Shown piece by piece: positions 51,471-59,713 of a stretch of DNA of 64,000 nt. The translations under genes were made by a program, and so were the position numbers. A model generated the notes under the pieces. It was not told the DNA's origin. It searched no databases and was given only the letters and a program-made list of their open reading frames with translations. The stretch's first letter is position 1. Each line of letters opens with the position of its first letter. Source of the DNA: Chryseolinea soli (GTDB lineage: Bacteria > Bacteroidota > Bacteroidia > Cytophagales > Cyclobacteriaceae); the NCBI RefSeq assembly GCF_003589925.1, contig NZ_CP032382.1:6820001-6884000 (forward strand). The letters run 5' to 3'.

Positions 51471-51739
51471 TTGTTGGTGTCTCATCGACAACCCCGCCCT
51501 TGTTGGTGTTCTTCACCAACAAGAATCGCCTCCACCCAACACTCCCGAAGCGAACTGTGGCTTCCAGCCATCATTACCGACATACATTTTGTCGAGAGCA
51601 TCATTTAAAGACACGTGCCGTCAAATTTTGTTGGTGAAGAACACCAACAAAGGCGAGCCATCAACTCTTGTTGGTGAAGAACACCAACAAGGGCGGCAGG
51701 ACACTTGCCGTCAATTTTGTTAGTGAAGAACATCAACAA
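51471..51739. repeat. Short palindromic repeats, cluster 2
   Basis: Copies at 51471-51491 (imperfect), 51500-51522 (loop TTCTT), 51627-51649, 51668-51690 and 51717-51739 (loop AAGAA, i.e. opposite orientation). Arms are TTGTTGGTG / CACCAACAA, with variants TTGTTAGTG / CATCAACAA in the last. The third and fifth copies also share flanks (GACACGTGCCGTCAA / GACACTTGCCGTCAA before, AGGCGAG after). They fill most of the 424-bp gap 51460-51883, which has no gene. Confidence 0.85.
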
Positions 51740-51883
51740 AGGCGAGGGCGACGGGCGGTGAATATTGGACTACGGGATGGGCGCGGTGCACTCGTTCCCA
51801 TCATCAATCCCCAGCATTTTTGACCAACGGTCTGTTTTCGTCCCGGCTTCCCCGTATCTTTCTATTCATTATCCTAAACCACC

Positions 51884-53752
51884 ATGAAAAAGATCGCTTA
51901 CTACCTGGTTGTCGTAACGCTCTGTGCGACAATGCAGACAAACGCCCAAAGCTTTAATGCGCGCCCGGGCGGAACACAAAAACCGGTGTTGCATGGCAGC
52001 CATTGGATGGCCATCACCGGCAAGCCGCTGGCCGCTACGGCCGGCGCCATGACCTTTCAGAAAGGCGGCAACGCCGTCGATGCGGCCTGCGCCATGCTGG
52101 CCGCCACCTGCACCATGTGGGACGTGCTGAGCTGGGGTGGAGAAACACAGGCCCTCATCTATAATCCCAAGACCGGCAAAGTGATCGGCATCAATGCACT
52201 GGGTGTTGCTCCCACCGGTGCCACACCCGAGTTCTTCAAAGGCAAGGGCATGAACTATCCTCCCGAATACGGACCCCTCGCCGCCGTGACCCCCGGCACC
52301 CCCGGTGGGCTCTGCACCATGCTGGCCGAATACGGCACCATGAGCCTGAAGGACGTCCTCGCTCCCGCGATGACCCTGGCCGAAGGCTATCCCATCGAAG
52401 CCCAGACCGCCAACAGCATGGAGCGCGGCAAAGACCGCATCAAAGAGTGGCCCTATTCGAAAGCCGTCTTCCTCCCACACCTGGGCCAGGAACGCGAAGC
52501 CCCCGCCGCCGGCGAGATCTTCCGCCAAGCCGACCTGCTGGAGACCCTCAAGAAAATGGTGGACGCCGAACAACAAGCATTGAAAAAAGGTAAGACCCGG
52601 AAGGAAGCCATCTATGCTGCCTACGACCGCTTCTATAAAGGCGACATCGCCAAAGAATTCGTGCGCGGTGCACAAGAACAAGGCGGCCTCATCACCACGA
52701 ATGACCTGGCCAACTGGAAAGTGAAAACCGAAGAGCCGCTGAAAGTAAACTACAAGGGCATCGACGTCTACAAACTCTCGCAGTGGACGCAAGGCCCTGC
52801 CCTGTTGCAGTCGCTGAACATCCTGGAGAACTTCGACCTGAAGGCGATGGGCTTCAACTCCACGCGTTACATCCACACGCTCTATCAAACCATGAACCTG
52901 GCCTTTGCCGATCGTGACTTTTATTACGGCGATCCGGCCGTAGCCCCCGAAGAGCCCATCCAAGGCCTGCTCTCGAAAGCCTACGCCAAGGAGCGCGCCA
53001 AGTCCATTCGCTGGGACAAGAACGACGCCAAGGCCGGCCCCGGCGACCCCTACCCTTTCGAAGGCAAGATCAATCCCTACCAAGACTATTTGAAGCAATG
53101 GGGACAAGCCAACCTCAACAAACCCGTATCGCCTTTGGACGATCGCTATCTCGAACAATTCTTGTTGGGCACCACCTCGGTGGAAGCCGCCGACAAAGAA
53201 GGTTGGGTAGTGTCGATCACGCCTAGCGGCGGATGGTTGCCGGCGTGTATCGCAGGCAAGACCGGCGTGGGCATGAGCCAACGCATGCAAAGCTTTGTGA
53301 CCGACCCGAAACTGAATCCCTTCAACGTAGTGGCACCCGGCAAACAACCCCGCGTGACGCTTACGCCGACGATGGCCTTGAAAGATGGCAAGCCCTACTT
53401 GTCGTTTGCTGTGCAGGGTGGCGATTCCCAGGATCAGAATCTTTTGCAGTTCTTTCTCAACGTTGTCGAGTTTGGAATGAATGTGCAAGAAGCTGCAGAG
53501 GCACCGAACATCAACACCTATCAAATGTATCTCTCGCTTGGCGGCGAAGATCGTAAGCCAAAGCCGGGCGCGATATTGCTGCAGTCGGCTACGCCGGAGT
53601 TTACACGGAAGGAATTATTTGAGATGGGATATAAACTTTCTTTTGATGACCGTACTTCGGGGCCTATCAATGCGATCTATATCGACTGGACGCATGGAAG
53701 CTTTTGGGGTGGGTCGAGCAATCATGGTGAGGACTACGGCATCGGCTGGTAA
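51884..53752 (+). CDS. Gamma-glutamyltransferase-family (Ntn-hydrolase) protein, exported
   Basis: 622 residues with signal peptide (CATMQTNAQS). Ggt-type large-subunit motifs are seen in AATAGAMTFQKGGNAVDAACAMLAA, GGETQALIYNPKTG and AVTPGTPGGLCTMLAEYGT. The autoprocessing site is GTTSVEAADKEGWVVSITPSGG, with the likely new N-terminal nucleophile T430 or T431. The usual TTH is TTS here. The chain would cleave into ~430- and ~190-residue parts. Family roles are glutathione or gamma-glutamyl-peptide hydrolysis; the divergent site means substrate is open. Two terminators follow. Confidence 0.87.
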   Translation: MKKIAYYLVVVTLCATMQTNAQSFNARPGGTQKPVLHGSHWMAITGKPLAATAGAMTFQKGGNAVDAACAMLAATCTMWDVLSWGGETQALIYNPKTGKVIGINALGVAPTGATPEFFKGKGMNYPPEYGPLAAVTPGTPGGLCTMLAEYGTMSLKDVLAPAMTLAEGYPIEAQTANSMERGKDRIKEWPYSKAVFLPHLGQEREAPAAGEIFRQADLLETLKKMVDAEQQALKKGKTRKEAIYAAYDRFYKGDIAKEFVRGAQEQGGLITTNDLANWKVKTEEPLKVNYKGIDVYKLSQWTQGPALLQSLNILENFDLKAMGFNSTRYIHTLYQTMNLAFADRDFYYGDPAVAPEEPIQGLLSKAYAKERAKSIRWDKNDAKAGPGDPYPFEGKINPYQDYLKQWGQANLNKPVSPLDDRYLEQFLLGTTSVEAADKEGWVVSITPSGGWLPACIAGKTGVGMSQRMQSFVTDPKLNPFNVVAPGKQPRVTLTPTMALKDGKPYLSFAVQGGDSQDQNLLQFFLNVVEFGMNVQEAAEAPNINTYQMYLSLGGEDRKPKPGAILLQSATPEFTRKELFEMGYKLSFDDRTSGPINAIYIDWTHGSFWGGSSNHGEDYGIGW

Positions 53753-53772
53753 CCATAAAGAATCTTAAATTC

Positions 53773-53824
53773 AAACTCCTGAGAAAAAGCAAACCATTGC
53801 TCATCCCTTCCGGAGTTTTTTTTG
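53773..53824 (+). terminator. Terminator of the gamma-glutamyltransferase-like gene
   Basis: AAACTCC (53773-53779) pairs with GGAGTTT (53812-53818), with an inner TGAG/CTCA pair, followed by a run of T. Confidence 0.7.
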
Positions 53825-53836
53825 ATACAAAAAAAA

Positions 53837-53879
53837 GCGCAGAGATAAAGGAAGCCTTCATCTCTGCGCATGTTTTTTT
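53837..53879. terminator. Bidirectional terminator between convergent genes
   Basis: A 10-bp perfect stem GCGCAGAGAT / ATCTCTGCGC, loop with inner AAGG/CCTT pairing, flanked by eight A on the left and seven T on the right. It serves the dehydrogenase pair on the minus strand and backs up the plus-strand terminator. Confidence 0.88.
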
Positions 53880-53896
53880 ATCCTGTAACCCGAAGA

Positions 53897-54499
53897 CTAG
53901 GTTGCCCAGGTCTTTCCGTTTCCGGCTTCTTTCAAAGGAATACAACCTTTATAAGCGCCAGGCACAGCTTCGTACTGTAGCACTTGCGTGGCGCCGGGTT
54001 GAGATGTGAAGAAGCCCAACAAAGTCAACTCTTTCGTAAAGAGAATGAACGAACGCTTCGGCGCAGGCTTGCCCGGTTCTGGTTTCTTGCGATTTCTTTC
54101 TTCTTCGACCGCCGCATCGTGGATCTTCTTCACGAAGGCCGCCTGCTGCTCCGGCTTCAGCTCGATGAACGGATCACCGTATTCTTTTTCAGCGGCCTCC
54201 TCGAATTCTTTCAGACCCTTGCTGTAGTGCTCTTGCGTCTCCTGGTCGTACGCGTCTTTCAACATCAGGTCGATGAAGGCGGGCACGCCCGTCTCTTTCG
54301 CACCGGGAGTATCGGTCTTGGGAATGATGATCTCTGCCACCGTGGCAACCAGGGAGCCCTGGGGTTCGGTAAGGAACACGGGCTTCCAGTCGATGGTGGG
54401 CTTGGCGGCGCAGCCTTTCAATACAGCCATGATGGTGGGAGCCGATACGACCCCGCCCATGATCCAGGCTGTGCGCTTTAATGCTTCTCTACGATCCAT
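53897..54499 (-). CDS. Gluconate 2-dehydrogenase subunit 3-like protein (Tat signal)
   Basis: 200 residues. N-terminus MDRREALKRTAWIMGGVVSAPTIMAVLKGC shows a twin-arginine motif and possibly a lipobox Cys (GC). The body fits the gluconate-2-dehydrogenase subunit 3 family (TEPQGSLVATVAEIIIPKTDTPGAKETGVPAFIDLMLKD; LTLLGFFTSQPGATQVLQYEAVPGAYKGCIPL). It follows the GMC oxidoreductase gene by 24 bp. This small subunit is thought to help export or anchor the flavoprotein partner. Confidence 0.92.
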   Translation of the reverse strand: MDRREALKRTAWIMGGVVSAPTIMAVLKGCAAKPTIDWKPVFLTEPQGSLVATVAEIIIPKTDTPGAKETGVPAFIDLMLKDAYDQETQEHYSKGLKEFEEAAEKEYGDPFIELKPEQQAAFVKKIHDAAVEEERNRKKPEPGKPAPKRSFILFTKELTLLGFFTSQPGATQVLQYEAVPGAYKGCIPLKEAGNGKTWAT

Positions 54500-54523
54500 A
54501 GTATTGTCAGATTACAGATTCGA

Positions 54524-56227
54524 TTAAATATTTTGCTTCTTCAATTCGTTTACGGCATGATCCACAGCACGCGCCGTGAAGGCCATGTAGCCCAGCGAAG
54601 GGTTGTGGCAAGCCGATGAGGCCATGAACGAGCCATCGGTGACGTACACGTTCTTGCAGGCATGCACCTGGTTGAACTTGTTGAGCACCGACGTCTTGGG
54701 ATCTTTGCCCATGCGGGCCGTTCCCATCTCGTGGATGCCGAGGCCGATGCCGATCTCGCGATCATAGGGCGTCACGTTCTTGAAGCCTGCTTCGGTCAGC
54801 ATCTCCACAGCATCGCCGGCCATGTCTTTGCGCATCTTCAATTCGTTCTCGCGCAGGATGGCGTCGAAGGTGAGTGTAGGCAGACCGTGTTTGTCTTTCA
54901 CTTCTTTGTTGATGACCACGTGGTTGGCGTGGTTGGGCAAGATCTCGCCGAAGCCACCCATGCCCACAGTCCATTTGCCCGGTGTAGTCACAGCCTCTTT
55001 CAGCGCAACACCCAGCGACAATTCTTTTATCTGGTCGGCCCAACCCTGGCGGCTGGCGCTGCCCTGGTAGCCAAAGCCACGGATATAGTCACGCTTCTCG
55101 CCGCCATAGTTCCGGTAGCGAGGGATATAGAAGCCGTTGGCGCGGCGTCCAAAGTAATATTGGTCTTCATAGCCTTCTACTTCAGCACGGGCACCCACGC
55201 TCAAGTGGTGGTCCATGATGTTGTGGCCGAGTTCGCCGCTGTCGTTACCAAAACCATTGGGGAAACGGTTGGAGATCGAGTTCAGCATGATGAAGGTCGA
55301 GCCGAAGGTCGAAGCACAAAGGAAGATCACTTTAGCAAAGTATTCTACTTGCTCACCGGTCTCAGCGTCGAGCACTTTCACGCCGGTGGCTTTGCCTTTC
55401 TTCTCGTCGTAGATCAATTCGTGTACGACCGAGTTAGGGCGCAACGTCATGTTGCCTGTTTTTTCCGCTGCCGGCAATGTAGACGAGTTGCTGCTAAAAT
55501 AGCCGCCATAGGGACATCCGCGCGAGCACAGGTTTCTGTACTGACAGGTTCCCCGTTGCGGGCTATGCGGTAGCGGCGCCGTGGCATGGGCCACGCGGCC
55601 GATGGTGACCAGGCGGCCAAATTTATCTTTTACGGATTTTTTGAGGTCGCGCTCCACGCAGTTCAGCTCCATGGGAGGCAGGAACTTGCCGTCGGGCAAC
55701 TGGGGGATGTTTTCCACCTGGCCGCTCACGCCGATAAAGGACTCGACGTAGTCATACCAGGGTTCGATTTCTTTATAACGCAGGGGCCAGTCCACCGCGA
55801 TGCCGTCTTTGGCGTTGGCTTCGAAGTCGAGGTCGCTGAGGCGATAGCTTTGGCGGCCCCACATGATGGAGCGTCCGCCCACATGGTAACCCCTCATCCA
55901 GTCGAAGCGGTTCACCTCGGTGTAGGGGTTTTCGAGGTCGTTTACAAACCAGTGTTTTGTGCTTTGGGAGATAGTGTAGCCGGTGCGGGCTTGTTTGGCC
56001 TGTTGCTTCAGATCCTCCTGCGTAGGTTTGCCGGCGTAGGGCAATTGCCAGGGGTCTTTGGTGGCCGTGGGATAGTCGGGGTGTTTCACCATCCGACCCC
56101 GTTCCAGCACCAGGGTTTTCAATCCTTTTTCGGTGAGCTCTTTTGCTGCCCACCCGCCACTGATACCCGTGCCCACCACGATGGCATCGAAAGTATTCTG
56201 CTTGTCAGCGTCGATATTCAGGTTCAT
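54524..56227 (-). CDS. GMC-family flavoprotein oxidoreductase (gluconate-2-dehydrogenase-like large subunit)
   Basis: 567 residues. FAD-binding Rossmann motif AIVVGTGISGGWAAKELTEKG near residues 15-36, GMC signature around RSIMWGRQSYRLSDLDF, and a C-terminal active-site region GIHEMGTARMG ... DGSFMASSACHNPSLGYMAFTARAVDHAV supplying the conserved His and Asn. It has no export signal of its own, so it probably travels with its Tat-tagged subunit 3 partner encoded just downstream. It oxidises a sugar or polyol, passing electrons to the respiratory chain; the substrate is unknown. Confidence 0.92.
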   Translation of the reverse strand: MNLNIDADKQNTFDAIVVGTGISGGWAAKELTEKGLKTLVLERGRMVKHPDYPTATKDPWQLPYAGKPTQEDLKQQAKQARTGYTISQSTKHWFVNDLENPYTEVNRFDWMRGYHVGGRSIMWGRQSYRLSDLDFEANAKDGIAVDWPLRYKEIEPWYDYVESFIGVSGQVENIPQLPDGKFLPPMELNCVERDLKKSVKDKFGRLVTIGRVAHATAPLPHSPQRGTCQYRNLCSRGCPYGGYFSSNSSTLPAAEKTGNMTLRPNSVVHELIYDEKKGKATGVKVLDAETGEQVEYFAKVIFLCASTFGSTFIMLNSISNRFPNGFGNDSGELGHNIMDHHLSVGARAEVEGYEDQYYFGRRANGFYIPRYRNYGGEKRDYIRGFGYQGSASRQGWADQIKELSLGVALKEAVTTPGKWTVGMGGFGEILPNHANHVVINKEVKDKHGLPTLTFDAILRENELKMRKDMAGDAVEMLTEAGFKNVTPYDREIGIGLGIHEMGTARMGKDPKTSVLNKFNQVHACKNVYVTDGSFMASSACHNPSLGYMAFTARAVDHAVNELKKQNI

Positions 56228-56457
56228 ACTCCATAGAAAGTTTGCCTAAAATTATACTATTCAAACGATTTAGGAAGGAAATTATATGGGCGGTTGGAGA
56301 ATATTGTGTGGGGGTGGAGGAAATGGAGATGAATATGTTGAACGGAAAAACACTTTATTAAAAGACTGACGCTCAAATGGATAAAACCACCATGCATGGG
56401 GTTTGTTCTAAGGCTAGCAATCATCCATGTGCAGTTGACCTGCAGATTTTAAATTTT

Positions 56458-56808
56458 TCACTTTTGTTGCGCAACGCGATGACCAATCTTAAATCTGTAA
56501 ATCACAAGCAACAAAACAATTAGCGTGACCACAATTCCGTAAACCCACAGAACTGAATAGTAGAAACTCATCAACTGTACCTGCTGGAGATCAATGTTCT
56601 CCTTTTCCTCTTCCTGTAGCTGCTCCAATCGCTGGCGGATTTCAGGATTCAGCTCCTCAGGAAGAACCCGGATCACTTCTTCACGCTTTTGAATAAGGTC
56701 CCTCAGATGACTTTTGTCCCATCTGTATTGACTCATGAAATAATCTAATCTCGCAAACAAGACGATACCTGCCAAGAACAGTATTCCGAATATAATTTTG
56801 TTTTTCAT
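56458..56808 (-). CDS. Small two-TM hypothetical protein at the Rhs locus edge
   Basis: 116 residues: TM1 ~4-22 (IIFGILFLAGIVLFARLDYF), a charged helical, probably coiled-coil middle (IQKREEVIRVLPEELNPEIRQRLEQLQEEEKENIDLQQ), TM2 ~84-106 (VLWVYGIVVTLIVLLLVIY). No family recognised. It is the last gene of the minus-strand immunity cluster, 25 bp after the frameshifted gene. Small two-TM proteins can be immunity proteins to membrane-active toxins, which is speculation from context only. Confidence 0.65.
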   Translation of the reverse strand: MKNKIIFGILFLAGIVLFARLDYFMSQYRWDKSHLRDLIQKREEVIRVLPEELNPEIRQRLEQLQEEEKENIDLQQVQLMSFYYSVLWVYGIVVTLIVLLLVIYRFKIGHRVAQQK

Positions 56809-56833
56809 TGGTTCTCTTGACGCTTAGTTGACA

Positions 56834-57279
56834 TCACCAGGGACTGGGATCATCCTCCTTTCTATACTCGTATTCCGGGTTATTTAATACCTTCCTTTTT
56901 ATATCAGAAAATATCTTGGTCACAATTGAGCTCTCATACTGATATTCCCTGAAAACAAGAATAATGCCCTCGCAAACACAATCCAAATAGCTACTCAGGA
57001 CATTCTCACTACCAATCACTTTTTCATACGGTATCCATAGCGTATAATCTACCATTTTGTGTTTTTTGCTAATGGACGGCCCCTGAATTGACAAATCCGT
57101 TTTACTTTTTTTTGTAGAGATCACGACACCAAGAGAAATGGCTCGCCCTTCACAACAACTTGCTGACTTTCCTTCGGCAAACGTGCTTGCATTTCGTCAA
57201 TGATAAGATCACCTATCTTATAGGAAATAGAAAACACAACGCCTTCTTCCATATATATTGTTCCGTATCTAAAACTCAT
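56834..57279 (-). pseudogene. Frameshifted immunity-like gene
   Basis: Two minus-strand ORFs: 57279-57121 (52 codons, MSFRYGTIYMEEGVVFSISY ... GEPFLLVS) and 57124-56834 (GTG start, VISTKKSKTDLSIQG ... VDYTLWIPYEKVIGSENVL). The stop of the first overlaps the GTG of the second. Adding a single T in GGTGTCGTG would give one ~148-residue protein reading ...FLLVFVISTKK..., which looks continuous. Its start overlaps the end of the SUFU gene by 11 bp. Probably a recently broken immunity gene, or two coupled small genes. Family not named. Confidence 0.55.
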
Positions 57280-57853
57280 AGACTATCTTCCTCCGACTCA
57301 TTGTGAAAAATCGCGAATGCGCCTCTAAACAATAATCGAAATTTGCGACTTCAAATTTACGTTCCAATTCATAGACACCGCGATCCATTTTAAATTTCAA
57401 TTCTTGTTTTGTAATGGGTATTAACCAATAGAATTTAATAGTCTTATCTCCCCAATCTTCATTTTCCAAGCCTGGCCCGTCCAAATAGGGCAAGGATATA
57501 AAACCATACTCACATTTGGAACTATTTTGCCATGGTTGACCAAAATTGACAGTATGATGCAAATCTAATTTCTCTCCGCTCTTATGATAAAACGCCACGG
57601 CGGTAAGAATTTCGACTAAATTTTCATCTGCTTTTTTAGAGAAGATATGCAATTCAATGGGAGCATCATCCATTTCTGTTGACATTCCACACGTTGCATA
57701 GGTCCACATTTTACGGTTAACTGTGGGCTCAAACTCTAACGCACGAAAATCGGGATATAGCTTTTCCATTGGCCCCTTCTTCCATTGTTTCGGGTTACAC
57801 TTAGCCTTCCAAAAGGCCGTGTAGTGCGCCTCGATTGATTGTACATATCCCAT
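57269..57853 (-). CDS. SUFU-domain protein, probable toxin-immunity protein
   Basis: 194 residues matching the Suppressor-of-fused domain as found in bacteria: MWTYATCGMSTEMDDAPIELHIFSKKAD, LVEILTAVAFYHKSGEKLDLHHTVNFGQPW, CEYGFISLPYLDGPGLENED, IKFYWLIPITKQELKFKMDRGVYELE. Bacterial SUFU proteins are common immunity proteins of polymorphic toxin systems. It directly follows an Rhs-core remnant, so it probably once protected against that lost tip and is retained as orphan immunity. No signal peptide; cytoplasmic. Confidence 0.85.
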   Translation of the reverse strand: MGYVQSIEAHYTAFWKAKCNPKQWKKGPMEKLYPDFRALEFEPTVNRKMWTYATCGMSTEMDDAPIELHIFSKKADENLVEILTAVAFYHKSGEKLDLHHTVNFGQPWQNSSKCEYGFISLPYLDGPGLENEDWGDKTIKFYWLIPITKQELKFKMDRGVYELERKFEVANFDYCLEAHSRFFTMSRRKIVYEF

Positions 57854-57872
57854 AACTAGTTCATCGGCATTT

Positions 57873-58092
57873 CACTGGTAGCGCAAATTATCGTTCGGAT
57901 TGCACCGTACTGGATCATTAAAGCAACAAAATTGTTGCCTGATCGAATCCTCGCGCAGATACATGTTGTAAGCTAGTCCAAATTGGATAATGGTCATCCT
58001 GTAATTCCTTTCCGTTGTACTGATAGTGATTGCAAGTCGATCCTTCTCTCCTGTTCGAGTTGTAAGTAAGCCCAAACGGATAATACTCCTTT
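57873..58092 (-). pseudogene. Rhs core remnants (decayed displaced tip)
   Basis: The minus strand reads EYYPFGLTYNSNRREG and YQYNGKELQDD, the end of the Rhs core, then changes frame into a second partial core, FGLAYNMYLREDSIRQQF. So two core-end fragments are fused and frameshifted within 220 bp. No toxin domain remains before the SUFU gene. It begins right after the stop of the MORN-like lipoprotein gene. Confidence 0.75.
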
Positions 58093-58095
58093 TAG

Positions 58096-58890
58096 TTAAA
58101 CCCTGGCCTGAGGTTTTACGAACAAGAAAACCTTATCGCCGCAGCCGTCTGCTGAAAGCGTATCACCCGGCACGGGAACATGCCTCGGCATAATCAAAAA
58201 TTCTTGCTTACCTGGGTGTTGAAACTTTAGCTTAAACAAAAAAATATTTTTCAAAGAATCACGCTCTAATTCGATTTGAGGAGCATCTGCAGACTCAAGG
58301 CTTTCAAAGTCAAAATTTATCTCGCCCGTTAGCTGGAAGCCAAATCTAATTGAAATCAAACAATCTTCGTTGACATTGATAGAGTCATTTTTTATTTTGA
58401 TAACGGGCACCGCCCTGCTATAAATTTTACGCCCCAAAGAATCCCAGTTCATTATGTAAATTACATTCCCTAAGCTATCAAAAAGCTGTCGAGTAATAAT
58501 CTTTCCGTTAAAATAGTACCAATCTTCGCGATCTACCTTTATATCATTCCTAAAAAATGCAATGGATAGTAGATCTCCTTTTTCGTTGTATTTTTTAAGG
58601 GATCCATTGCGCATATTGTCTTTCCATTCACATGACTGTTTCAAACTTCCACTTTCATAGAAGGCCTCCTCCATGCCATTTTTTCTTCCAGCCTTTTGTG
58701 ATCCCTGAATGGCCAACTTACCGGATGGGTAAAAGTATCTATAGATACCTTGTGGTTTTCCATCAAAGATCTCAACCCGTGACTTAACCACACCATTAGG
58801 GTAGTAACTAACCTCCTCCTTTCTTGCACAACCTATGATTGTTGTTTGCGCAATGAGAATTGAGAGAATATATCTTTGACTTATCTTCAT
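58096..58890 (-). CDS. MORN/YwqK-like repeat lipoprotein, possible orphan immunity protein
   Basis: 264 residues; lipobox TIIGC with C21. Residues ~25-140 are YwqK/MORN-type repeats (VSYYPNGVVKSRVEIFDGKPQGIYRYFYPSGKLAIQG; EEAFYESGSLKQSCEWKDNMRNGSLKKYNEKGDLLSI). The last ~110 residues are a separate beta-rich domain (CLISIRFGFQLTGEINFDFES). YwqK-type proteins occur as antitoxin or immunity proteins beside Rhs and other polymorphic toxins. It lies between two decayed Rhs tips. As a lipoprotein it would act in the envelope. Role inferred from context. Confidence 0.78.
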   Translation of the reverse strand: MKISQRYILSILIAQTTIIGCARKEEVSYYPNGVVKSRVEIFDGKPQGIYRYFYPSGKLAIQGSQKAGRKNGMEEAFYESGSLKQSCEWKDNMRNGSLKKYNEKGDLLSIAFFRNDIKVDREDWYYFNGKIITRQLFDSLGNVIYIMNWDSLGRKIYSRAVPVIKIKNDSINVNEDCLISIRFGFQLTGEINFDFESLESADAPQIELERDSLKNIFLFKLKFQHPGKQEFLIMPRHVPVPGDTLSADGCGDKVFLFVKPQARV

Positions 58891-58960
58891 TTATTTTGCG
58901 GAAAAGATCAATTCGAGGTCCCTTCTTTTTATTGACAACTTTCTTCAACCGGTTTTCCTT

Positions 58961-59713
58961 CATACGAACCGGGCTGGACCCAAAATGTCGAAGCTTTCTT
59001 TAGAATCATCGATTCTTTTTATAGTAGGATCCCATACCGTATCAGCAAGTGTATATACCTCCCTATTGACATCCGATTTGCCAGCTGTACTCTTCTTTTG
59101 TCCGTCTCCCTCAGTGATATTCACAATTTTTCGTCATTCTTTTCCCTGTTTGGCATTCGGATTAAACGGTGCCTCATTATTTTCACCAATCGGATCAATG
59201 TCACTTGTTGTCCTTGGGTTACTTTGATTCTCATCAACCGGCTTAAACTCGGGGCTTTTAGGTTTTGTGGTTGCGTCTTTGATCTCCTTATATTACGGAC
59301 TTGACGTCATTTACGAAGCTATTCCATGCTCCTTGCACTTTCTTGATTTCTTGAGGACCGTAGGAGGATTCAAGACCTTCAAGTTCAACATGTGCGATAA
59401 CTTTGTTTTCGCTGAAAGCATATGGCGATGTCATCAGACTCCATACCGTCAGGATCAATAAATCTAATAGGACTGTTCAATGCGTAATTGTAAGGAGTCG
59501 ATCTTCTACTTTTTTCACTGAGTGGATCGACCACTCCCCATCTACCGATATCAGACATATACATCCGGCGCCCCATAATCTAGCCAACCGAGATCAAGTT
59601 CATCTTGCAGCTCCTTGCCGTTGTATTGGTAATTCTGTTTAACGCTGTTTTCACGCTGATAGGAGTTGCAAGTAAGTCCGAAGGGATAATAATCTAGGCT
59701 GGGTCCAAGCAGT
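58961..59713 (-). pseudogene. Decayed displaced Rhs tip
   Basis: Directly after the DUF922-like gene stop the minus strand reads ELLGPSLDYYPFGLT and [22 protein letters not shown] one-base insertion (extra C) then breaks the frame; it resumes as [19 protein letters not shown] and [14 protein letters not shown] second core end ([19 protein letters not shown]) is fused on, another one-base shift follows (KSVI to KEIKDATTKPKSP), then an internal stop (AKQGKE*), and a tail VNREVYTLADTVWDPTIKRIDD ending at 58961. At least four lesions, so no functional product. Confidence 0.75.

Noticed and set aside
48886..51739. CRISPR-like interpretation of the TTGTTGGTG/CACCAACAA repeats
   Set aside because: Copies vary in sequence, spacing and orientation, two clusters are 2.5 kb apart with genes between, and no cas gene is present.
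51869..53524. 551-codon minus-strand ORF
   Set aside because: It is the complement of the gamma-glutamyltransferase-like gene; Gly/His/Leu-rich with no motif, a shadow caused by high GC at third positions.
57872..58075. 67-codon ORF as an independent small gene
   Set aside because: Part of it reads as an Rhs core end (FGLAYNMYLRED...) in a shifted frame; it is remnant DNA of a displaced tip.
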